A stretch of 7,702 bases of DNA from an uncultured Acidimicrobiaceae bacterium (GTDB lineage: Bacteria > Actinomycetota > Acidimicrobiia > Acidimicrobiales > Ilumatobacteraceae), in NCBI GenBank assembly GCA_903934195.1, contig CAIZMV010000087.1, forward strand, positions 1-7,702, read 5' to 3'. The notes below the pieces were generated by a model that was not told where the DNA came from, did no database searches, and worked only from the letters and a program-made list of their open reading frames with translations. Below are positions 4,844 through 7,702 of this stretch, piece after piece; the stretch's first letter is position 1; the number at the start of each line of letters is the position of its first letter. The position numbers and the translations under genes are program-made.

Positions 4844-6807
4844 GCAGACGCCTCGCTAGGTACAGGAGCTGATGTTGCATCCGTTGGTTTGCGACGACGA
4901 CCTGGAAATGCGGACAACAAAGTGCCGATACCCATCAGGCCTCCACCAATCCACAGCCACATCACCATGGGCTTGATAAACACTTTGATCTTTACGCTGT
5001 TACTAGACACCTTTATGGGCGGCTCCACTGTGAGGTAGATATCTTTCACAAATGACGACTTCACAGACGGCGTACCAATGTTTGTTCCCATTGACTTGAA
5101 TTTCGTAATGGCTGGCGCGTAACTCTTTCCACCATCTATCCGAATAAGAGCTGCTACCACAGTGCTGCGATCATCAGATTCAGTTTTGAATCCGGTGAGT
5201 TCAAACGTATGACCATCAAAAGTTGCAACGACACCTTGTTTTAACAACAACTCTTGGCTGTGTGTGTAACTGTTTGAAGCAGCAAGTGCAACTGCAATCA
5301 GAATTACTCCGATATGTACAACCATGCCGCCATTTGCACGTCCAACTAATCCGCGCAAGCCCTGTCGACGTGTAGCAAGAACTAGTTGTCGTAGCGCTGC
5401 GCCACCAGCAAATCCGCCGAGTGTGAAAGTTAATAGTGGAGCAAGCCCCGTAGCGCCTACGCCAACACTGAATGCGAGAGCAGCAATGCCGCCCCATGCA
5501 GGCCAGAACAAGCGAGTCGATAACAGTTCTCCGGATGCCTTTCGCCACGGCAGTACCGGAGCAATGCACATGAGAAACAACAATGTCAATCCGACCGGTA
5601 CAGCCAACTTGTCAAAGAAGGGTTCACCCACTACTAACTGACGATTCTGCAACGCCTCAATGATTAGTGGAAATACTGTTCCTAGCAAAACAACAAAAGC
5701 GAACACACTGAAGATCACATTGTTCGCAAGAAATGCACCTTCACGCGACAGAGGCGAATCGATGGTGCCAGGAGAATGGAGTTTTTCTCCTCGCCAACCA
5801 ATTAAGCCAACAGACACAACCACGATGATTGCAAAGAAGCTCAGAAGATACGGCCCGATATTCGACTCACTAAATGCGTGCACACTGTTCAAAACACCTG
5901 AACGAGTCAGGAATGTTCCAAGAATCGTGAGGCTGAATGTCGATACGAGCAATGACAAGTTCCATACGCGCAACATTCCGCGGCGCTCTTGCACCAAGAC
6001 TGAGTGAATGTATGCGGTGCCTGTGAGCCACGGAATAAATGAAGCGTTCTCAACTGGGTCCCACGCCCACACGCCGCTCCAACCCAACACCTCGTAGCTC
6101 CACCAAGAACCAAGAATGATGCCGAGCGTCAAGAAGCCCCAAGAGAACAATGCCCAACGTCGGGTTTCTACAAGCCAGCCTTCACCAACGCGACCAGTTA
6201 TCAATGCACCAATTGCAAAAGCGAATGGCACTGTCATGCCGACATATCCGAGATACAAGATTGGCGGGTGAAACACCACGAGAATGTGGTTCTGCAACAG
6301 CGGGTTTGGTCCTGGCCCGTCAAGCACTCCAGGTGCACCAGCCGCAAACGGATTCGCTGGACCCAAGGTCAAGATGAAGAAAAAGATGCCAACAAAAAAC
6401 ATTGTTGCAAGAGCCCAACCCACCATTGGGTCTGTAATGCGGTCACGGTACTTAAAGACAATTCCGCTTGTTAAGCAAGTGAGCACAAGCAACCACAACA
6501 GAATTGAACCTTCAAGCGCGCTCCACACGGCCGTGAAGTTGTACAACGCAGGAGTACTTTTCGAGCCGACTTTTTGAATGTATGCAAGCGAGAAATCGCG
6601 GGTAATCATTGCCCATTCCATTGCAGCAAATGCCGCGATGGCAGAAACACACGACAAAGTGGCGAAACGTGGAACCAGTCGCAGCACTTTCTCGTCTTCG
6701 TTACGCGTGCCCATAACGGCCGCAATCAATCCGAAGAATGCAGCTATCAGCCCAACGAGAAGAGCTGCACGTCCGAGCGGGCCCGCTAGCCCTTCAACAC
6801 CGAGCAT
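4840..6807 (-). CDS. ccmF: CcmF, heme lyase core of System I cytochrome c maturation
   Basis: A 655-aa polytopic membrane protein, against about 647 aa in E. coli. It transfers heme from holo-CcmE to apocytochrome c with CcmH/CcmI. The tryptophan-rich WWD heme-handling domain lies at about 233-257 (GSWWSYEVLGW, then VWAWDPVENASF), preceded by FHPPILYLGYVG and followed by TGTAYIHSV and TRSGVLNSVHAF. The four His ligands recalled from E. coli (173, 261, 303, 491) are matched here by H180, H268, H310 and H498, all at an offset of +7, so both heme sites appear intact. A large external domain at about 520-610 precedes the last membrane helix at about 615-633, and a short Ala/Pro/Ser-rich tail ends the protein. 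It starts at ATG 6807, overlapping ccmE by 22 bases, with AGAGG upstream. Confusion with NrfE-type paralogues is possible by sequence but unlikely in this operon. Confidence 0.98.
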   Translation of the reverse strand: MLGVEGLAGPLGRAALLVGLIAAFFGLIAAVMGTRNEDEKVLRLVPRFATLSCVSAIAAFAAMEWAMITRDFSLAYIQKVGSKSTPALYNFTAVWSALEGSILLWLLVLTCLTSGIVFKYRDRITDPMVGWALATMFFVGIFFFILTLGPANPFAAGAPGVLDGPGPNPLLQNHILVVFHPPILYLGYVGMTVPFAFAIGALITGRVGEGWLVETRRWALFSWGFLTLGIILGSWWSYEVLGWSGVWAWDPVENASFIPWLTGTAYIHSVLVQERRGMLRVWNLSLLVSTFSLTILGTFLTRSGVLNSVHAFSESNIGPYLLSFFAIIVVVSVGLIGWRGEKLHSPGTIDSPLSREGAFLANNVIFSVFAFVVLLGTVFPLIIEALQNRQLVVGEPFFDKLAVPVGLTLLFLMCIAPVLPWRKASGELLSTRLFWPAWGGIAALAFSVGVGATGLAPLLTFTLGGFAGGAALRQLVLATRRQGLRGLVGRANGGMVVHIGVILIAVALAASNSYTHSQELLLKQGVVATFDGHTFELTGFKTESDDRSTVVAALIRIDGGKSYAPAITKFKSMGTNIGTPSVKSSFVKDIYLTVEPPIKVSSNSVKIKVFIKPMVMWLWIGGGLMGIGTLLSAFPGRRRKPTDATSAPVPSEASA

Positions 6808-7274
6808 GCAGCTGCCTCTTTATTTGACTCATCAATTCTCGTGGCGTTCTTTTCAACATATTGATTTGAATGCTTTACTTCGATGCGATCGCTTTCAAAA
6901 ACACCATCAACTATTCGGCCGTGCGCAATGATGGGAATGCATTCCTGAAAAACACCGCCAGGGTCCCCCGAATATGCGACCTGTAATGACTTCTTGTTGA
7001 AGTCAAGAATAAATGTGGTGCCACCATCTGCTTGCTTAACAGAATCCTGCTCAACCACACCCTGTACACGCATACGACGTTCACCTTCGCAACCGCTACG
7101 CACACCAATTTCATCAACATTGCAGTAATAGTCAATGGCGCTAGTGAGAAATTGAGTAACAATGACTCCCCCGCCTAATAAAGCACCCACAACAATCACA
7201 ATTGGCAACCAACGACGTTTGCGTGCAGGCGGCTGAGCACCCGGCTCTGTGGCTGTGCGTGGTGTTAGGTCCAC
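6786..7274 (-). CDS. ccmE: CcmE, periplasmic-type heme chaperone
   Basis: A 162-aa membrane-anchored heme chaperone. A basic N-terminus and one membrane helix (about 22-45) lead into an OB-fold beta barrel on the outer side. Family marks are YYCNVDEI (about 49-56), GERRMRVQGVV (about 64-74), the FxLDF strand, FQECIPIIAHGRI (109-121) and the heme-attachment site VKHSNQYVEKN. There H135 and Y139 form the HxxxY motif (covalent heme on His in E. coli). It is therefore the His type, not the CxxxY type of archaea and some anaerobes. Unusually it has four cysteines outside the membrane (C51, C62, C112, C157), which could form disulfides. The GTG start is supported by GAGGAA 5 nt upstream. It overlaps ccmD by 10 bases and ccmF by 22 bases. 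Confidence 0.95.
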   Translation of the reverse strand: MDLTPRTATEPGAQPPARKRRWLPIVIVVGALLGGGVIVTQFLTSAIDYYCNVDEIGVRSGCEGERRMRVQGVVEQDSVKQADGGTTFILDFNKKSLQVAYSGDPGGVFQECIPIIAHGRIVDGVFESDRIEVKHSNQYVEKNATRIDESNKEAAACSVLKG

Positions 7275-7399
7275 GGCATTTCCTCACGGGTTGCATGCTT
7301 TGCTAATTCACGTCCACGACGAATCACCCAGAGTGCATACACGCCCACAGCAACCGCGGTTATTACCCAACTTCCAAAAATGAACGAGGCATGTTCCAT
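7265..7399 (-). CDS. ccmD: CcmD-like small membrane protein
   Basis: A 44-aa reading frame between ccmC and ccmE. It has one predicted membrane helix (about residues 6-26, FIFGSWVITAVAVGVYALWVI), followed at once by the basic segment RRGRE and a short soluble tail ending MPWT. This is the CcmD pattern: one helix, positive cytoplasmic tail, position between ccmC and ccmE. CcmD stabilises the CcmC-CcmE complex and aids release of holo-CcmE by CcmAB. The ATG at 7399 lies 5 bases after the ccmC stop, with GGAG about 10 nt upstream. The stop (TAA at 7267-7265) lies inside the start of ccmE. The sequence of CcmD is poorly conserved, so the call rests on position, size and topology. Confidence 0.85.
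   Translation of the reverse strand: MEHASFIFGSWVITAVAVGVYALWVIRRGRELAKHATREEMPWT
7280..7285 (-). promoter_or_regulatory. Shine-Dalgarno site fixing the GTG start of ccmE
   Basis: GAGGAA on the minus strand lies 5 nt before the GTG at 7274-7272, within the last codons of ccmD. It fixes a non-ATG start and implies coupling of ccmD and ccmE translation. Confidence 0.6.
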
Positions 7400-7404
7400 G
7401 ATTA

Positions 7405-7702
7405 TTACGCTCCTGCTTCATTTCGACGAGCGGTTATGGCTACATCAAGACCACGATCAGAAAAAGCATCTTCCAACATCATCCCTCGTTGACGATGCAG
7501 TACCAGCCAAACAAACAACAGTGTGAAGGCAACTAGGCCAAGGAACAGTGAGAACAACATCAAGCCGTCTAACTCAACTTTTGCGTTGGGATTAGCAACC
7601 GATGCTTCCTGATGCAGAGAACGCCACAAGGTGACGCTGAAATGCACCAGTGGAATTTCCAAGATTGCTAAGAGCGCAAGAACTGACGAACGACGTGCGC
7701 GC
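7405..7702 (-). CDS. ccmC: CcmC, heme exporter/heme-handling protein (C-terminal part)
   Basis: Partial: the frame stays open to the right edge, showing the last 98 codons of a protein usually about 220-250 aa. Visible residues 5-26 are a membrane helix running into IPLVHFSVTLWRSLHQ, the CcmC hallmark (family form SVxWWxTLHQ). H30 of the visible part matches the second heme-ligand His (H184 in E. coli, from memory). A second helix at about 48-73 (MLFSLFLGLVAFTLLFVWLVL) is followed by a basic and acidic cytoplasmic tail. CcmC carries a WWD domain, off the edge here, and attaches heme to CcmE. The TTG codon at 7662 is an internal leucine, not a start. A departure from the family is LWRS for WWxT before LHQ. 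ccmA and ccmB would be expected further upstream of the operon. Confidence 0.9.
   Translation of the reverse strand, partial: RARRSSVLALLAILEIPLVHFSVTLWRSLHQEASVANPNAKVELDGLMLFSLFLGLVAFTLLFVWLVLHRQRGMMLEDAFSDRGLDVAITARRNEAGA

Noticed and set aside
4332..4859. 175-codon plus-strand open frame opposite ccmG
   Set aside because: It is a shadow of ccmG, whose thioredoxin motif and GTGA/ATGA junctions are decisive. The antisense translation has no recognisable features.
6860..6880. Cys-type (CxxxY) heme site in CcmE
   Set aside because: The motif reads HSNQY, the ordinary His type. The cysteines of this protein lie elsewhere.
7405..7662. A separate 85-aa small membrane protein starting at TTG 7662
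   Set aside because: The frame remains open through the right edge, and the residues before the TTG continue the CcmC helix leading to the LHQ motif.

Overview
The window reads as ordinary, densely packed bacterial chromosome with roughly half G+C by eye. The best guess for the host is an actinobacterium, probably a moderate-GC member of Acidimicrobiia. This is an inference from protein style: an Mrp ATPase without the C-terminal CxxC, a SufR-like regulator, a MutT1-type histidine phosphatase domain, a YuiH-like molybdopterin protein and frequent GTG starts. No 16S, tRNA, mobile element, CRISPR array or phage gene is visible, and no gene-free stretch exceeds about 65 bases.

Left block (1-1970): an Mrp/ApbC-type Fe-S carrier ATPase on the minus strand is divergent from a SufR/ArsR-like winged-helix regulator on the plus strand. 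The regulator has a three-cysteine C-terminal motif of the kind that holds an Fe-S cluster. The two share a 63-bp gap with a 13-bp inverted repeat over the candidate -10 elements of both directions. This suggests a small Fe-S homeostasis module in which the regulator may control mrp and itself.

Middle block (1978-3088): a cytoplasmic sulfite-oxidase-like molybdopterin protein (minus) is divergent from a stand-alone SixA/MutT1-type histidine phosphatase (plus). The oxidoreductase has a puzzling start: its strong Shine-Dalgarno sequence is ideally spaced for an out-of-frame ATG just before a T6 run.

Right block (3091-7702, all minus): a tightly coupled System I cytochrome c maturation operon, in transcription order ccmC (partial, runs off the right edge), ccmD (44 aa), ccmE, ccmF, ccmG, ccmH and ccmI-like. 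Adjacent genes are separated by at most 5 bases or overlap by 1-22 bases, so translational coupling is likely. In the family model CcmC (with CcmD) loads heme onto CcmE; CcmF, CcmH and CcmI then transfer it to apocytochrome c, whose CxxCH cysteines are kept reduced by CcmG and CcmH. ccmA and ccmB (the ATPase module that releases holo-CcmE) are not in the window and would be expected beyond base 7702, as would the operon promoter. All ligand histidines known from E. coli CcmF are conserved at a constant offset, so the pathway looks functional. Most studied actinobacteria use System II (ResB/CcsA) instead, so the operon is lineage-informative but not a new system.

I did not find a convincing previously undescribed system. 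The items most worth checking are the SufR-like/mrp operator, the start region of the molybdopterin protein and the cysteine-rich CcmE.
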